In this document: positions 1 through 9,112 of the stretch, piece after piece | Numbering within the stretch: position 1 is the first letter of the stretch | How the letters are laid out: every line of letters starts with the position of its first letter | Source: Photobacterium sanguinicancri | Lineage (GTDB): Bacteria; Pseudomonadota; Gammaproteobacteria; Enterobacterales; Vibrionaceae | Direction of reading: 5' to 3' | DNA: 64,000 nucleotides | Assembly: GCF_024346675.1 (NCBI RefSeq) | Contig: NZ_AP024851.1 | Location: 620,001 to 684,000, forward strand | Made by a program: the position numbers and the translations under genes | Notes under the pieces: generated by a model | What the model was told of the DNA's origin: nothing | The model's database searches: none | Seen by the model: the letters and a program-made list of their open reading frames with translations, nothing else

Positions 1-641
1 GGCGAGATGTACTTGCTCGTATTATCTATGGCTTTCGTATCTCAGTGTTGTTTGGTTTTGCTTTAACGGTTATTTCAACCATAGTCGGTGTCGTCGTGGG
101 GGCGTGTCAGGGTTACTACGGTGGGTGGCTAGACTTAATGGGGCAACGCTTCATTGAAGTGTGGTCAGGCATGCCGACCTTGTTTTTACTCATCATCCTT
201 TCCAGTTTTGTCGAACCTAATTTTTGGTGGCTGTTAGGGATTATGGTGCTGTTTAGTTGGATGGGGCTTGTCGGTGTGGTGCGAGCGGAGTTCTTGCGGT
301 GCCGAAACTTTGATTATGTGCGTGCGGCACAAGCGTTGGGAGTCAGCGATAGCCGAATTATTTTGCGGCACATGTTACCGAACGCCATGGTTGCCTCACT
401 GACCATGATGCCTTTTATATTAAGTGGCTCAGTGACCACCTTAACGTCTCTCGATTTTCTTGGTTTTGGTCTTCCCGCTGGCTCGCCTTCGTTAGGGGAA
501 CTGTTAGCGCAAGGTAAAACCAACCTTCAAGCGCCATGGCTTGGTTTATCAGCTTTTGCTGTTTTGTCTGTCATGCTGAGTTTACTTGTATTTATTGGCG
601 AAGCGGTGCGTGATGCCTTCGACCCTCACCAGCAAGGATAA
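1..641 (+). CDS. yejE: Peptide ABC transporter permease, YejE-like (5' truncated)
   Basis: This is an inner-membrane permease subunit of a dipeptide/oligopeptide-type ABC importer; the YejABEF system takes up peptides such as microcin C in enterobacteria. The reading frame is already open at base 3 and reads RDVLARIIYGFRISVLFG before the first internal ATG at 45, so the gene starts to the left of the window. The visible part has several hydrophobic segments and the permease coupling (EAA-like) loop, seen as RAAQALGVSDSRIILRHMLPN. The C-terminal half is complete. It stops 6 bases before the next gene, the ATPase, which fits an operon. The family is firm; the substrate is inferred from similarity to YejE and the two-domain ATPase next door. 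Confidence 0.88.
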   Translation, partial: RDVLARIIYGFRISVLFGFALTVISTIVGVVVGACQGYYGGWLDLMGQRFIEVWSGMPTLFLLIILSSFVEPNFWWLLGIMVLFSWMGLVGVVRAEFLRCRNFDYVRAAQALGVSDSRIILRHMLPNAMVASLTMMPFILSGSVTTLTSLDFLGFGLPAGSPSLGELLAQGKTNLQAPWLGLSAFAVLSVMLSLLVFIGEAVRDAFDPHQQG

Positions 642-647
642 GCCGTT

Positions 648-2252
648 ATGCCTAAAGCGTTACTCACAATAAACAACTTATCGGTAGGTTTTGCCAGAGG
701 GCAAGATGTAAACCAAGTTACACAAGATGTGAGCGTCAGTATTAACCGAGGTGAAACGCTGGCGTTAGTAGGGGAAAGTGGTTCGGGAAAATCAGTGACT
801 GCGAATGCCATTTTACGCTTATTGCCAAAAGCGACAGCACGCTACATCAACGGCACCATTGATTATGACAATATTGATATGTTGAGTTGCAGTGAGCGTG
901 AAATGCGAGGGTTACGGGGTAACCGCATTGGCATGATTTTCCAAGAACCTATGATGTCACTTAATCCGTTACACCGTATTGGGCAGCAGTTATACGAAAC
1001 CTTAGCCATTCATAGAGGCATGCGATCTAAGCAAGCTGAACAGCATGCATTGACTTGGCTGAATAAGGTCGGTATTCGTAATCCAGAAAAACGCTTGAAT
1101 GCTTATCCTCACGAATTATCAGGCGGTGAACGTCAACGTGTCATGATAGCAATGGCTTTGGTGAACGAGCCTGAATTATTGATTGCAGATGAACCTACAA
1201 CGGCGCTAGATGTGTCGGTCCAGGCGCAGATCCTCGACTTGTTGAAAAGCTTACAGCAAGAAATGGGCATGGCTATGCTGTTTATTACGCATGACTTGAG
1301 CATTGTTCGTCAAATTGCGGATAGGGTCGCTGTGATGCAACTCGGTCGGGTCGTTGAAACCGATGACAAACAGGTTATATTCACCAACCCAAGCCATCCT
1401 TATACCAGAAAGCTGATAGATTCAGACCCGAAAGGATCACCCGTTCCCGTTGATATGCAGTCCGAACCTTTATTCAACGTTGATGGTTTACGTGTGTGGT
1501 TTCCGATAAAAGGTGGGCTTCTCAAGCGTACAATTGATCATGTGAAAGCTGTAACTGATGTCAATTTTGTTCTGCGAAAAGGCCATAGTGTTGGTTTGGT
1601 CGGAGAAAGTGGTAGTGGAAAATCAACAACGGGTATGGCGGTATTAAAGTTGCTTGAAAGTGAAGGGGTTATACAGTTTGACGGACATGATATTTCTACC
1701 TTTGATCGTAAGAAAATGCTGCCATTTCGCCACAAAATGCAGGTGGTTTTTCAAGATCCATTTTCTGCTTTAAATCCTCGTATGTCTGTTGCACAAATTA
1801 TCGGGGAAGGATTAAAAGTGCATGCGCAGCTTTCAGCGGACGAAGAAGATGCCGCGATTTGTAAAGTTATGGAAGAGGTTGAGCTTGATATCACGACACG
1901 CCACCGCTTCCCTAATGAATTCTCTGGTGGTCAGCGTCAGCGGATTGCTATCGCGCGTGCGTTGGTATTGAAGCCTGAATTCATTTTGTTGGATGAGCCA
2001 ACATCGTCATTAGATCGTACCGTTCAATCACAAGTATTGGATTTGCTGAAAGCATTACAACAAAAGTATGGATTAAGTTATTTATTCATTAGCCATGATC
2101 TGAATGTCGTGAAATCCCTATGTCATTACACATTAGTGCTTCGACAAGGGAAAGTGGTAGAGCACGGTGAAACAGCGGCGTTATTCACCGAGCCACAACA
2201 TGAATATACGCAGCAATTAGTTAGCTTGTCTGCTGTTAATAAAATTGCATGA
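648..2252 (+). CDS. yejF: Peptide ABC transporter, duplicated ATP-binding protein YejF-like
   Basis: This cytoplasmic ATPase powers the peptide importer encoded just upstream. At 534 residues it holds two full ABC domains in one chain, as in YejF. Domain 1 has Walker A GESGSGKS (residues 42-49), signature LSGGERQR (157-164) and Walker B ending DEP near 181. Domain 2 has Walker A GESGSGKS (319-326), signature FSGGQRQR (425-432) and ILLDEP (446-451). Each domain is followed by the oligopeptide-type C-terminal stretch with HPYT or HEYT. Both sites look catalytically complete. The gene lies 6 bases after the permease gene and is probably the last gene of the operon, because the next start is more than 80 bases on. 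Confidence 0.92.
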   Translation: MPKALLTINNLSVGFARGQDVNQVTQDVSVSINRGETLALVGESGSGKSVTANAILRLLPKATARYINGTIDYDNIDMLSCSEREMRGLRGNRIGMIFQEPMMSLNPLHRIGQQLYETLAIHRGMRSKQAEQHALTWLNKVGIRNPEKRLNAYPHELSGGERQRVMIAMALVNEPELLIADEPTTALDVSVQAQILDLLKSLQQEMGMAMLFITHDLSIVRQIADRVAVMQLGRVVETDDKQVIFTNPSHPYTRKLIDSDPKGSPVPVDMQSEPLFNVDGLRVWFPIKGGLLKRTIDHVKAVTDVNFVLRKGHSVGLVGESGSGKSTTGMAVLKLLESEGVIQFDGHDISTFDRKKMLPFRHKMQVVFQDPFSALNPRMSVAQIIGEGLKVHAQLSADEEDAAICKVMEEVELDITTRHRFPNEFSGGQRQRIAIARALVLKPEFILLDEPTSSLDRTVQSQVLDLLKALQQKYGLSYLFISHDLNVVKSLCHYTLVLRQGKVVEHGETAALFTEPQHEYTQQLVSLSAVNKIA

Positions 2253-2334
2253 TTATTCTTGTTTTATCTGTATCGTTTGAATAGCAAAGGTGATATACCT
2301 TAGTTATTCAAGGTATTACAGGGACAGAGTAGAA

Positions 2335-3222
2335 ATGGATAAGATCAATACGGTTGCAATTGTTGGCGGTACACACGGTAATGAATATTCGGGTATTTAT
2401 CTACTACGTCATTGGGATAAGCAGCCTGAGATAATTTCGCGCAGTACCTTTTCAACGGAAACCGTACTCGCCAATGCAAAAGCGTTTGAGCAAAACAAGC
2501 GTTATGTTGATTTTGATTTAAATCGTCAGTTTAGCCATGAAGATTTGAATAACCCGAACCTTCGTGGCTATGAGCAGTGCTTGGCAAAATCCCTTAATCA
2601 GCAGCTGGGGCCTAAAGGTGATGCTAAAACCGATTTTATTATCGATTTGCACAATACCACCAGTAATATGGGACCTTCACTGATCTTATTACAATCTGAT
2701 GCATTCAATCGCCAGATGGGAGCATATGTTAAACAGCATATGCCATCAGCGGTTGTGGTGTTTGAAGACCATGCGACAGTAGAACAGCACTTCTTTTTAA
2801 GCTCTATGTCACCCCAAGGCGTGATCGTTGAAGTTGGACCACAACCTCAATCAGTTATTCGTCAAGATGTACTCGATTGGATGGCGGAGATGACGAAGCA
2901 TATCCTCGATTTTATTGAGCTACATAATCGAGGCGAAGTGCCTGTTTTACGAGAGACATTAGAAGCATTTAAATACACAGAAACGCTATCACTACCGTTA
3001 GATGACGACGGTGAGCGAGCGGGTATGGTCCACCAGTCAGTTCAAGATGGTGATTTCAAGCCATTGAAAAATGGTGACCCAATATTTACCTTATTTGATG
3101 GTACTGAAGTGTGCTGGGAAGGGGATTATATCGCATACCCACACTTCATTAATGAAGCCGCGTATTACGATAATAATCTAGCGATGTCTTTGGCTGAAAA
3201 AATCATAGTGAATGTCAACTAG
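2335..3222 (+). CDS. Aspartoacylase / succinylglutamate desuccinylase family zinc deacylase
   Basis: This is a 295-residue zinc hydrolase of the AspA/AstE family, expected to remove the acyl group from N-acyl amino acids such as N-acetylaspartate. The zinc ligands read as H14 and E17 in GGTHGNE and H106 in IDLHNTTSN. R64 in DLNRQF and the general base E166 in VIVEVGPQPQ match aspartoacylase more closely than AstE. The longer frame begins at 2290, but ATG 2335 starts exactly at the conserved N-terminus (MDKINTVAIVGGTHGNE). It stands alone with no arginine-succinyl pathway genes nearby, which also argues against AstE. The preferred acyl-amino acid is not determined. Confidence 0.85.
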   Translation: MDKINTVAIVGGTHGNEYSGIYLLRHWDKQPEIISRSTFSTETVLANAKAFEQNKRYVDFDLNRQFSHEDLNNPNLRGYEQCLAKSLNQQLGPKGDAKTDFIIDLHNTTSNMGPSLILLQSDAFNRQMGAYVKQHMPSAVVVFEDHATVEQHFFLSSMSPQGVIVEVGPQPQSVIRQDVLDWMAEMTKHILDFIELHNRGEVPVLRETLEAFKYTETLSLPLDDDGERAGMVHQSVQDGDFKPLKNGDPIFTLFDGTEVCWEGDYIAYPHFINEAAYYDNNLAMSLAEKIIVNVN

Positions 3223-3428
3223 GCAATGCGTTAGTTGCTATGTAATTGTCTGTGATTCTTTATGGTCTTGATGTTTAATGTGAACGCTTAACTAAGATGC
3301 CGATAGAGCGAGTAATCTTAATCACTTATCTAGATCATATTAATGGTCATTTCCGTGATTGACCTCGCATCTTAGTGGTAGTTACGTATATAATCGCCGG
3401 CTACGAATATTACTCGAATGCTGACATC

Positions 3429-3629
3429 ATGAACCGTAAAAAGAAAGTGAACCAGATCCTTAAAAAAAGGATGAAACAAGCTAACGCTAAGATCCATAAA
3501 AGCAACAAGCCTCGTTATGTTTCTAAGGCTGATCGTGCAAAAATGGAGCAAGAAGAAGCTCTGGCTGCACAAAATGACACAGTTGCGACTGCAGAAGTAG
3601 ATTCTGAGTCGAAAGCTGACGCAGAATAA
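3429..3629 (+). CDS. DUF2986 family small basic protein
   Basis: This is a 66-residue protein whose first 40 residues are strongly basic (MNRKKKVNQILKKRMKQ at the start, then HKSNKPRYVSKADRAK), followed by an acidic, alanine-rich tail. The N-terminal block matches what I know of DUF2986, a family found mainly in Vibrionaceae and Shewanellaceae with no assigned function. A longer in-frame start exists at 3375, but the conserved N-terminus begins at ATG 3429. The basic N-terminus could bind nucleic acid or ribosomes, but that is only inference from charge. A perfect 12-bp inverted repeat follows 24 bases after the stop. Confidence 0.8.
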   Translation: MNRKKKVNQILKKRMKQANAKIHKSNKPRYVSKADRAKMEQEEALAAQNDTVATAEVDSESKADAE

Positions 3630-3653
3630 TATTGCGAGTCAATTCGATATCTT

Positions 3654-3688
3654 AGTGTCACTCAACGAGAATTTCATTGAGTGACACT
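3654..3688 (+). terminator. Hairpin after the DUF2986 gene
   Basis: A perfect 12-bp inverted repeat (AGTGTCACTCAA / TTGAGTGACACT) with an 11-nt loop lies just past the DUF2986 stop. The T-tract after it is poor (GATTTATTG), so termination may be weak. Confidence 0.5.
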
Positions 3689-3849
3689 GATTTATTGAAT
3701 GTATACGAGCTTATAAAGGAAGTTGCTAGCGACACAGTGTGGTGGCGTTTTTAATCTTGTTAGGAATAGCTGGCAGAATAAGATTACAAAGGCCAACATA
3801 TCGATTCGCGATATGAATAAATATAGAACGTGTTTTAGTGGGGAAGAAA

Positions 3850-4302
3850 ATGATTTCAAAGTGGGCAATACGATTTAATCAGATGGCTGAACTGGTTGCC
3901 TCTTGGAGTAAAGACCCTTCTACGCAAGTAGGAGCGGTTATCACCAAGCACAACCGCATTGTTTCAGTTGGTTTTAATGGTTATCCGCACGGTATTTCTG
4001 ACAGCGCAGAAACTGATGATCGTGACATGAAATATTTGAAAACGTTACATGCAGAAGAGAATGCCATTCTTTTTGCTAAGCGTGATCTCGATGATTGTGA
4101 AGTTTGGGTGACACACTTCCCGTGCCCTAATTGTGCAGCGAAGATTATCCAGACAGGTATTACTGCGGTGCATTGCCCTGAACAAAGTGAAGACTTTTTA
4201 TCGCGCTGGGGTGAAAAGATCAAAGTAAGCCAAGATATGTTCGAGCAAGCGAATGTAAAAGTAGATTGGCTACCTGTTGATGAGCTGAAAGAAGCGCCTT
4301 AA
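3850..4302 (+). CDS. Deoxycytidylate (dCMP) deaminase family protein
   Basis: This 150-residue zinc-dependent deaminase probably converts dCMP to dUMP for thymidylate synthesis in the cytoplasm. The zinc motifs are complete: HAEEN with H67 and proton-shuttling E69, and PCPNC with C92 and C95. The STQVGAVI and GFNGYPHG segments are typical of dCMP deaminases rather than of tRNA adenosine deaminases. The frame can be read from GTG 3838, but ATG 3850 has GGGGAAG just upstream and gives the usual family N-terminus. It ends at a strong bidirectional terminator facing nagA, so it is probably monocistronic. Confidence 0.85.
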   Translation: MISKWAIRFNQMAELVASWSKDPSTQVGAVITKHNRIVSVGFNGYPHGISDSAETDDRDMKYLKTLHAEENAILFAKRDLDDCEVWVTHFPCPNCAAKIIQTGITAVHCPEQSEDFLSRWGEKIKVSQDMFEQANVKVDWLPVDELKEAP

Positions 4303-4331
4303 CCTTATTTAGGACGAGCCAAGATTCAAAT

Positions 4332-4365
4332 AAAAAGAGAGTAGCCTAAGCTACTCTCTTTTTTT
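4332..4365. terminator. Bidirectional terminator between dCMP deaminase gene and nagA
   Basis: The stem AAAAAGAGAGTAGC / GCTACTCTCTTTTT has a 4-nt loop, with a T-run on one side and an A-run on the other. It lies between two convergent genes, so it can end transcription from both sides. Confidence 0.9.
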
Positions 4366-4418
4366 ATGTTTAACTCTTAACTATTCGATTTAAATCAAGC
4401 AGTATGATGATGAGTTTA

Positions 4419-5555
4419 TTAGCTGTAGTTGTGCTCTGTACCCATCTGGAATACTGAGGTGACGGTAAGAGCATCGCTAAGTAGAGTGATGTTTGCTTTA
4501 TAGCCTTTAGCAATTTTGCCGTAGTGATCATCTATGCCTAGTGCTTTAGCAGGGTAAAGGCTAGCAAGTCTTAGCGCTTCTTCTTTTGATACGCCAACAT
4601 GATTGATGAGATTTTTCACACCTTCAATCATGGTGATAGCAGCGCCTGCAATGGTGCCATCAGCGTAGTGACATTTACCATCGGTTACGTAGGCTTTTGT
4701 GCCTGCCATGTCGTATTCAGTCATGTCGGTACCCGCTGGGTTAACAGCGTCGGTCACCATAAAGAGTTTGTCGCCTAATTGCTGATGTGCAATACGTACC
4801 GATGCATACGACGAGTGAATACCATCGACAATAATACCGGCATGTGGCTTTTGATCGAAGATATAACCGACCGTACCTGGTTCACGCGAACCTAATGGTG
4901 TCATCGCATTATAAAGATGTGTCGCCATAGTCAGGCCGTTTTTCTCTGCACATTCGTCATAAGTTGAATTAGTGTGACCAAGTGAAACAGTAATACCAGC
5001 GTCGGTCAGAATATCTATCACACTCTGAGATGTATTTTCTGGTGCTAGCGTGATCACGCTGATATGCGCTGCGTTATCAGCAAGGTAACGGGCCGTGGCT
5101 TCGTCTAATTCACGAATACAGTCTTCCTGGTGTGCGCCTTTTTTAGCTTTACTGATAAATGGCCCTTCAAGGTGTAAACCTAAGATACCTTCCGCTGCTG
5201 GATTCGCGATATCAGCCACCATACCGACCACTGCTTTCATTGGTTCTTCACGGCTAGTGATGAATGTAGGCAAGTATTGCGTTGTGCCATGACGAAGGTT
5301 AGTCGCGTTCATGGTATCAAGAGTGGCTTTACGGATATCTGTGTTAAGCAGTACACCGCCACAACCATTGAGTTGGATATCTATGAATCCTGCCGTTGCC
5401 AATGCCCCTTTACCATCAATGACGACTTCTGGCAGCGTTGCTTGATCTAATGGCAGTACATCAATGATTTCATCACCTTGTAGGATGATTGCTTGATTTG
5501 AAAGGGTGTTAGTTCCGTCGAAAACATCAACATTGGTGATAGCACGTAAAGACAT
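4419..5555 (-). CDS. nagA: N-acetylglucosamine-6-phosphate deacetylase
   Basis: This cytoplasmic amidohydrolase turns N-acetylglucosamine-6-phosphate into glucosamine-6-phosphate and acetate, the first committed step in using GlcNAc from chitin or cell wall. The 378-residue length is typical. The metal and catalytic residues can be placed on the E. coli scheme: E130 in GLHLEGPF, H194 in SLGHTNS, H213 in ATHLYNAM, H247 in VDGIHSS and the catalytic acid D269 in MVTDAVNPAG. It stands alone, with no nagB, nagE or nagC beside it. Vibrionaceae often carry more than one nagA, so this may be the unlinked copy. An imperfect dyad upstream (5676-5696) could be an operator. Confidence 0.93.
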   Translation of the reverse strand: MSLRAITNVDVFDGTNTLSNQAIILQGDEIIDVLPLDQATLPEVVIDGKGALATAGFIDIQLNGCGGVLLNTDIRKATLDTMNATNLRHGTTQYLPTFITSREEPMKAVVGMVADIANPAAEGILGLHLEGPFISKAKKGAHQEDCIRELDEATARYLADNAAHISVITLAPENTSQSVIDILTDAGITVSLGHTNSTYDECAEKNGLTMATHLYNAMTPLGSREPGTVGYIFDQKPHAGIIVDGIHSSYASVRIAHQQLGDKLFMVTDAVNPAGTDMTEYDMAGTKAYVTDGKCHYADGTIAGAAITMIEGVKNLINHVGVSKEEALRLASLYPAKALGIDDHYGKIAKGYKANITLLSDALTVTSVFQMGTEHNYS

Positions 5556-5675
5556 GGCATTATTCCTTATCGACCAACTCAGTCATCGTCTCTACTGGCT
5601 GGTAACACAGTCTAAATAATAAAAGCTTTGGTATTGCTCTGTGCTTACCAGTATCAGGTACGCTGAGAAAACCAC

Positions 5676-5696
5676 TTAATTCACAATGAAAAATAA
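5676..5696. promoter_or_regulatory. Imperfect AT-rich dyad upstream of nagA (possible NagC-type operator)
   Basis: TTAATTCACAATGAAAAATAA lies about 120 bases upstream of the nagA start. It is an imperfect dyad (TT..TTC and GAA...TAA arms) and broadly resembles AT-flanked ROK-repressor sites. The assignment to NagC is a guess from context. The rest of the 330-base gap between nagA and the next gene shows only the hairpin at 5818-5851. Confidence 0.25.
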
Positions 5697-5817
5697 GATA
5701 CTAGGAAGAAAGCGATAGGTCAATGGTTGGCTATGTTTTCACTTATAATTATACGCAAACCCAATAATGCCAGTTACATTTTGATTTGTTAGCAGGAGAT
5801 GGTTAATCTTATTGATG

Positions 5818-5851
5818 ATATATAGCCTCTCTTTATTGAGAGGCTATATAT
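5818..5851 (-). terminator. Hairpin downstream of the secreted unknown protein gene
   Basis: A perfect 14-bp inverted repeat, ATATATAGCCTCTC / GAGAGGCTATATAT, has a 6-nt loop and lies 34 bases past the stop of the minus-strand gene at 5886. No clean T-tract follows, but the location fits a terminator. Confidence 0.6.
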
Positions 5852-5885
5852 GAAAGCGTTGAGGAGTGTTTATATATTGGGTTGT

Positions 5886-6428
5886 TTAGTCTCTTTCACC
5901 CACTGGGATCATGATGTGTACATATGGGGTGTCTTTCCACATGACATAAGGACCACCGTTATTTGGATCGACGGGCAGCGAATCTAGTAAGCTTTGATCT
6001 GGGGTGATGATCATTAGGTGCGGACCCTCTCTAACCCACTGGTTTTCTTCGGTTTCACCTTCAGCGTAAGGGTCGATATTACTGGCCCCCTGATCGCCTG
6101 CCAGCATGTATGAAATACCGATAGTTTTAGCTTGGAATGGTTTTTTGTTCATCCAAGCATCTGCCCACTCCATCCAAGCTTCGTCCATACACATAGGTGC
6201 CTTGCCCTCGAGCTGTGGAGGGGTAGGGAAACAGGTGTATCTACTATCACCTTTTTGTAATACATTTTTTTCCCAGTCCAGCACTGTGACTTTATCTTTC
6301 AAAGTCGGTGGCGCTGCACTGAGTGCATCTTCTAACATTTCTTTCGGACTGCTATCAGCGGCGTAGAGGTTAAAAGAGAGCCCTGCTAATAGCGTACTGG
6401 TAAGTAAGATATTTAGTTTTGTATTCAT
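5886..6428 (-). CDS. Conserved secreted protein of unknown function
   Basis: This 180-residue protein begins with a clear Sec signal peptide (MNTKLNILLTSTLLAGLSFNLYA, cut before ADSS) and so should be periplasmic. The mature part holds two cysteines close together (TCFPTPPQLEGKAPMC) that could form a disulfide, a Trp-rich segment (DEAWMEWADAWMNKKPF), and GISYMLAGDQGASN followed by NNGGPYVMWKDTPYVHIM. I recognise this as a conserved proteobacterial periplasmic type but know no function. The frame stays open to 6584, but ATG 6428, with GAAG 6 bases upstream, sits directly at the signal peptide; ATG 6434 is an alternative. It is transcribed divergently from the MFS exporter. Confidence 0.8.
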   Translation of the reverse strand: MNTKLNILLTSTLLAGLSFNLYAADSSPKEMLEDALSAAPPTLKDKVTVLDWEKNVLQKGDSRYTCFPTPPQLEGKAPMCMDEAWMEWADAWMNKKPFQAKTIGISYMLAGDQGASNIDPYAEGETEENQWVREGPHLMIITPDQSLLDSLPVDPNNGGPYVMWKDTPYVHIMIPVGERD

Positions 6429-6686
6429 AGTCATCTTCGGATTTTTATCCGCCTTAAAAAGGACGCATTTAATTATAGGTGACGCTGTCACTCCTGCATG
6501 GTGAAGTCTAATTAATTGCGATAAACACTGAGGGTAAAAGCCTGTGAATGTAAAATAGTGCTTATTTATAAGTACGTTACCCATATTAAAAGCTGCTTAG
6601 TAAATTAATTGAGATAGTACTAATTGTTAAATGTACCTTCACAGATAAATACATTATGGTGTCGCTGAATATTGTTGGAGATTGTA

Positions 6687-8078
6687 ATGAAGCCGCAAAC
6701 TGTCTTGGCCAGTGTCTCATTAGTGATTGCACTGGGCTCACTTGAGAAGAGTATTGTGACAACGCCTTTGCCTATTATTGGTGAAGAGCTAGGTGCTGGT
6801 CAGGCACTGACTTGGGTAATCACGGCGTACTTATTGGCGGCAACTGCCGTATTGCCTGTGTATGGAAAATTAAGCGACATTTTTGGTCGTGTACGCATGC
6901 TGAACATTGGTATTGTTCTTTTTGTTTTAGGCTCTATTGCTTGTGGTCTCGCGCAAGATTTACCGAGCTTAATTGCAGGGCGTGCATTGCAGGGGATTGG
7001 AGGCGGTGGACTATTAGCTCTGGCTTTTACCGTGATTGCGGATTGTATTCCTGCAAGAGAGGTGGGTAAGTATCAAGGTTATATTTCTGCTGTCTATGCG
7101 GTTTCAAGCATTGCTGGTCCACTATTAGGCGGATTTTTTGCAGAACACACAGATTGGCGCTGGGTATTTTGGATCAACTTGCCGTTAGGCGCATTAGCGA
7201 TGTGGTTGGTGAACCGAAACTTGTCGCATTTAAGCAAAGGAAGGCGTTCTACATTTGATTGGCAGGGCGCTGGCTTACTTATGTTGTTGTCTACTGTGTT
7301 GCTGCTTGTGGTGTCACCAGAATCAGCAATCAGTAATTATATTCTTGTTCCGGTGTTAATTATATCGGGCATTCTATTAGTGTTGGTTGAGCGCAAACAG
7401 ACAGATCCTATTTTACCTGCTCGCTTAGTGCACCTTGATGGTTACATGATGAGTGTTGGTTTGATGATGTTATCGCAGTTACTAATGTTTGCCGTGCTTG
7501 TGTATTTGCCCTTACAGATGCAATGGCAGAAGCAGATGACGGCATCAGAAAGCGGTATGTTGATGATGATCTTCATGTTCAGCATCACAACAGGAGCTTT
7601 TAGTAGCGGAAAGTTGATTGCACGTAGGGGTAAATATAAACCATTTGTTGTGGTCGGCTTTTCACTGGCTGCGATTGCGCTATGGATTTTACACAGTGAT
7701 CATTATGTGTCGCTTGCTTTGGGGCTTGCAGGCTTAGGTCTCGGCTTTACTATTCCATCGCTAAGTGTGGTCGTACAAAATGTATTACCACCTGCTGATC
7801 GAGGTATAGGGATGTCGATGTTCAGTTTTGGTCGTGAACTCGGCGGGGCGATTGGTGTTGCATTTTGTTCGGCACTTTTTCATGCTCAGCTGTCAACGTC
7901 GTCAGCCAGTAATGCGGTAGTAAATATCGACGGGCACAGCCAAACATCACTCGCTGATTTTGCGCCAGGCCAATTGGCCGAAGGATTTAGCGTGATTTAT
8001 GGTGGGATGGCTATCGTTGCTATTGTGGCGTTAGTACTGACTCTACTTTTGCTGCGGCATCAATCGCTGGACAACTAG
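6687..8078 (+). CDS. MFS drug exporter, DHA2 (EmrB/QacA) type
   Basis: This 463-residue inner-membrane protein is made almost entirely of hydrophobic segments and probably exports toxic compounds using the proton gradient. MFS motif A is seen in the first cytoplasmic loop as GKLSDIFGRVRML, and the antiporter-type motif C as SSIAGPLLGGFF. The early VTTPLPIIGEELG segment is typical of DHA2 proteins. ATG 6687 is chosen because GGAG lies 7 bases upstream; the longer frame from TTG 6672 would bury that site. No EmrA-like adaptor is adjacent, so it probably works alone in the inner membrane. Substrates cannot be read from the sequence. A strong terminator follows. Confidence 0.88.
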   Translation: MKPQTVLASVSLVIALGSLEKSIVTTPLPIIGEELGAGQALTWVITAYLLAATAVLPVYGKLSDIFGRVRMLNIGIVLFVLGSIACGLAQDLPSLIAGRALQGIGGGGLLALAFTVIADCIPAREVGKYQGYISAVYAVSSIAGPLLGGFFAEHTDWRWVFWINLPLGALAMWLVNRNLSHLSKGRRSTFDWQGAGLLMLLSTVLLLVVSPESAISNYILVPVLIISGILLVLVERKQTDPILPARLVHLDGYMMSVGLMMLSQLLMFAVLVYLPLQMQWQKQMTASESGMLMMIFMFSITTGAFSSGKLIARRGKYKPFVVVGFSLAAIALWILHSDHYVSLALGLAGLGLGFTIPSLSVVVQNVLPPADRGIGMSMFSFGRELGGAIGVAFCSALFHAQLSTSSASNAVVNIDGHSQTSLADFAPGQLAEGFSVIYGGMAIVAIVALVLTLLLLRHQSLDN

Positions 8079-8115
8079 CGGCGTAAATAGTGCTGTAAAT
8101 GTATACCAAAGAGAG

Positions 8116-8139
8116 AAGGCGTGCGTGGCACGCCTTTTT
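8116..8139 (+). terminator. Terminator of the MFS exporter gene
   Basis: A perfect 9-bp stem AAGGCGTGC / GCACGCCTT with a 3-nt loop is followed by a T-run. It is a strong intrinsic terminator about 40 bases after the MFS stop. Confidence 0.9.
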
Positions 8140-8246
8140 CGTACTGGAGTGTTGCGCTTTCTTAGGGCAAAATACTCGCTTTCAAAATGACAGTGTTATT
8201 TCAGTAAACAAGTATCTACCTATTTTTACTGAAAAAGAGGTTTCCC

Positions 8247-9008
8247 ATGTCTTGGTCCAATTGGCCATTTATTATGTCGAGCGTATTTTCTCAGCTCGCT
8301 ATTGGTGCTTTTATTTCGTTAGGTTGTGTGATTTTGAGTGGCAAGCTCTGCTTTGGACAGAGTGACCGCGTTCATAGAACTATGCCAGCCTTGTGGTTAA
8401 TGCTTTTTGTTTCTTTAATTTTGCGTGAAGGCAATCTTATGTTGATGCAAGCGCATTCGGCATATTTACTGACCAATGAAGTACTGCTTGCTATTGTCTT
8501 TTTTGGTTCTGCGATTTGTTATTGGTTTTTTGAAAAGGGCCTAGTTGCCACGGAAGGGTTCCGTAAAGTCTTACTCGTAAATGTGATGGTTTTGGGTATA
8601 GCCTACTTAGTGAATGGCTTTGTTGTACGTTCGTCGCACTGGTTGGTGATTTCTCATTTTATGGCAACGACCATGGTCGGAGGTATGTTATTTGCTCATG
8701 CCGCATTAGTGAGAGCGCAGCACAAAGTAGAAGCGGTTAACCGTATTTTCCCTATTGGCGGAATGGTACTTGCGATTGTGTGCTTTATTACAGGTGCTAG
8801 CCAACTCGGTGATCTTAAGGCGTTAGCTGAAGCTCAAAACGAAACAGGCCCTTTGATTGCTCAAATTATAAGTTTAGGTTTACTCGTTGCTGCTACTGGT
8901 GTGTGGTTAATGCCAATGATTACGCGATCTAAACCAGTGCAAGGCGTAATGACATTTGCATTATTACTGATTTTCCTGTCTTCATTGTTTGCTGGGGTGG
9001 GCGTATAG
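8247..9008 (+). CDS. DmsC-like membrane anchor, orphan
   Basis: This is a 253-residue integral membrane protein with about eight hydrophobic segments and short loops. The N-terminal WSNWPFIMSSVFSQLAIGAF closely resembles the start of DmsC, the quinol-oxidising membrane anchor of DMSO reductase, so the family call is DmsC-like. The expected partners, a molybdenum subunit DmsA and an iron-sulfur subunit DmsB, are not adjacent; the nearest molybdoenzyme, at 40.5 kb, appears to carry its own cytochrome domain. A good ribosome binding site (AAGAGG, 6 bases before the ATG) supports the start. It may serve a DmsAB encoded elsewhere. Function is inferred from the anchor family only. Confidence 0.7.
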   Translation: MSWSNWPFIMSSVFSQLAIGAFISLGCVILSGKLCFGQSDRVHRTMPALWLMLFVSLILREGNLMLMQAHSAYLLTNEVLLAIVFFGSAICYWFFEKGLVATEGFRKVLLVNVMVLGIAYLVNGFVVRSSHWLVISHFMATTMVGGMLFAHAALVRAQHKVEAVNRIFPIGGMVLAIVCFITGASQLGDLKALAEAQNETGPLIAQIISLGLLVAATGVWLMPMITRSKPVQGVMTFALLLIFLSSLFAGVGV

Positions 9009-9057
9009 CGGCCTAAACTTGGTTATCTCACCAAGCCTGAAAATAGATCATGGATAA

Positions 9058-9088
9058 TAAAGGCGATACTAATTAGTATCGCCTTTTT
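9058..9088. terminator. Bidirectional terminator between the DmsC-like and isochorismatase-fold genes
   Basis: AGGCGATACT / AGTATCGCCT with an AATT loop, flanked by A- and T-runs, lies between two convergent genes. Confidence 0.9.
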
Positions 9089-9112
9089 GCGTTTTGGTAA
9101 CGAGTTTACTCA

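Noticed and set aside
8099..8365. 88-residue frame after the MFS gene
   Set aside because: It spans a strong terminator and the start of the DmsC-like gene in another frame.
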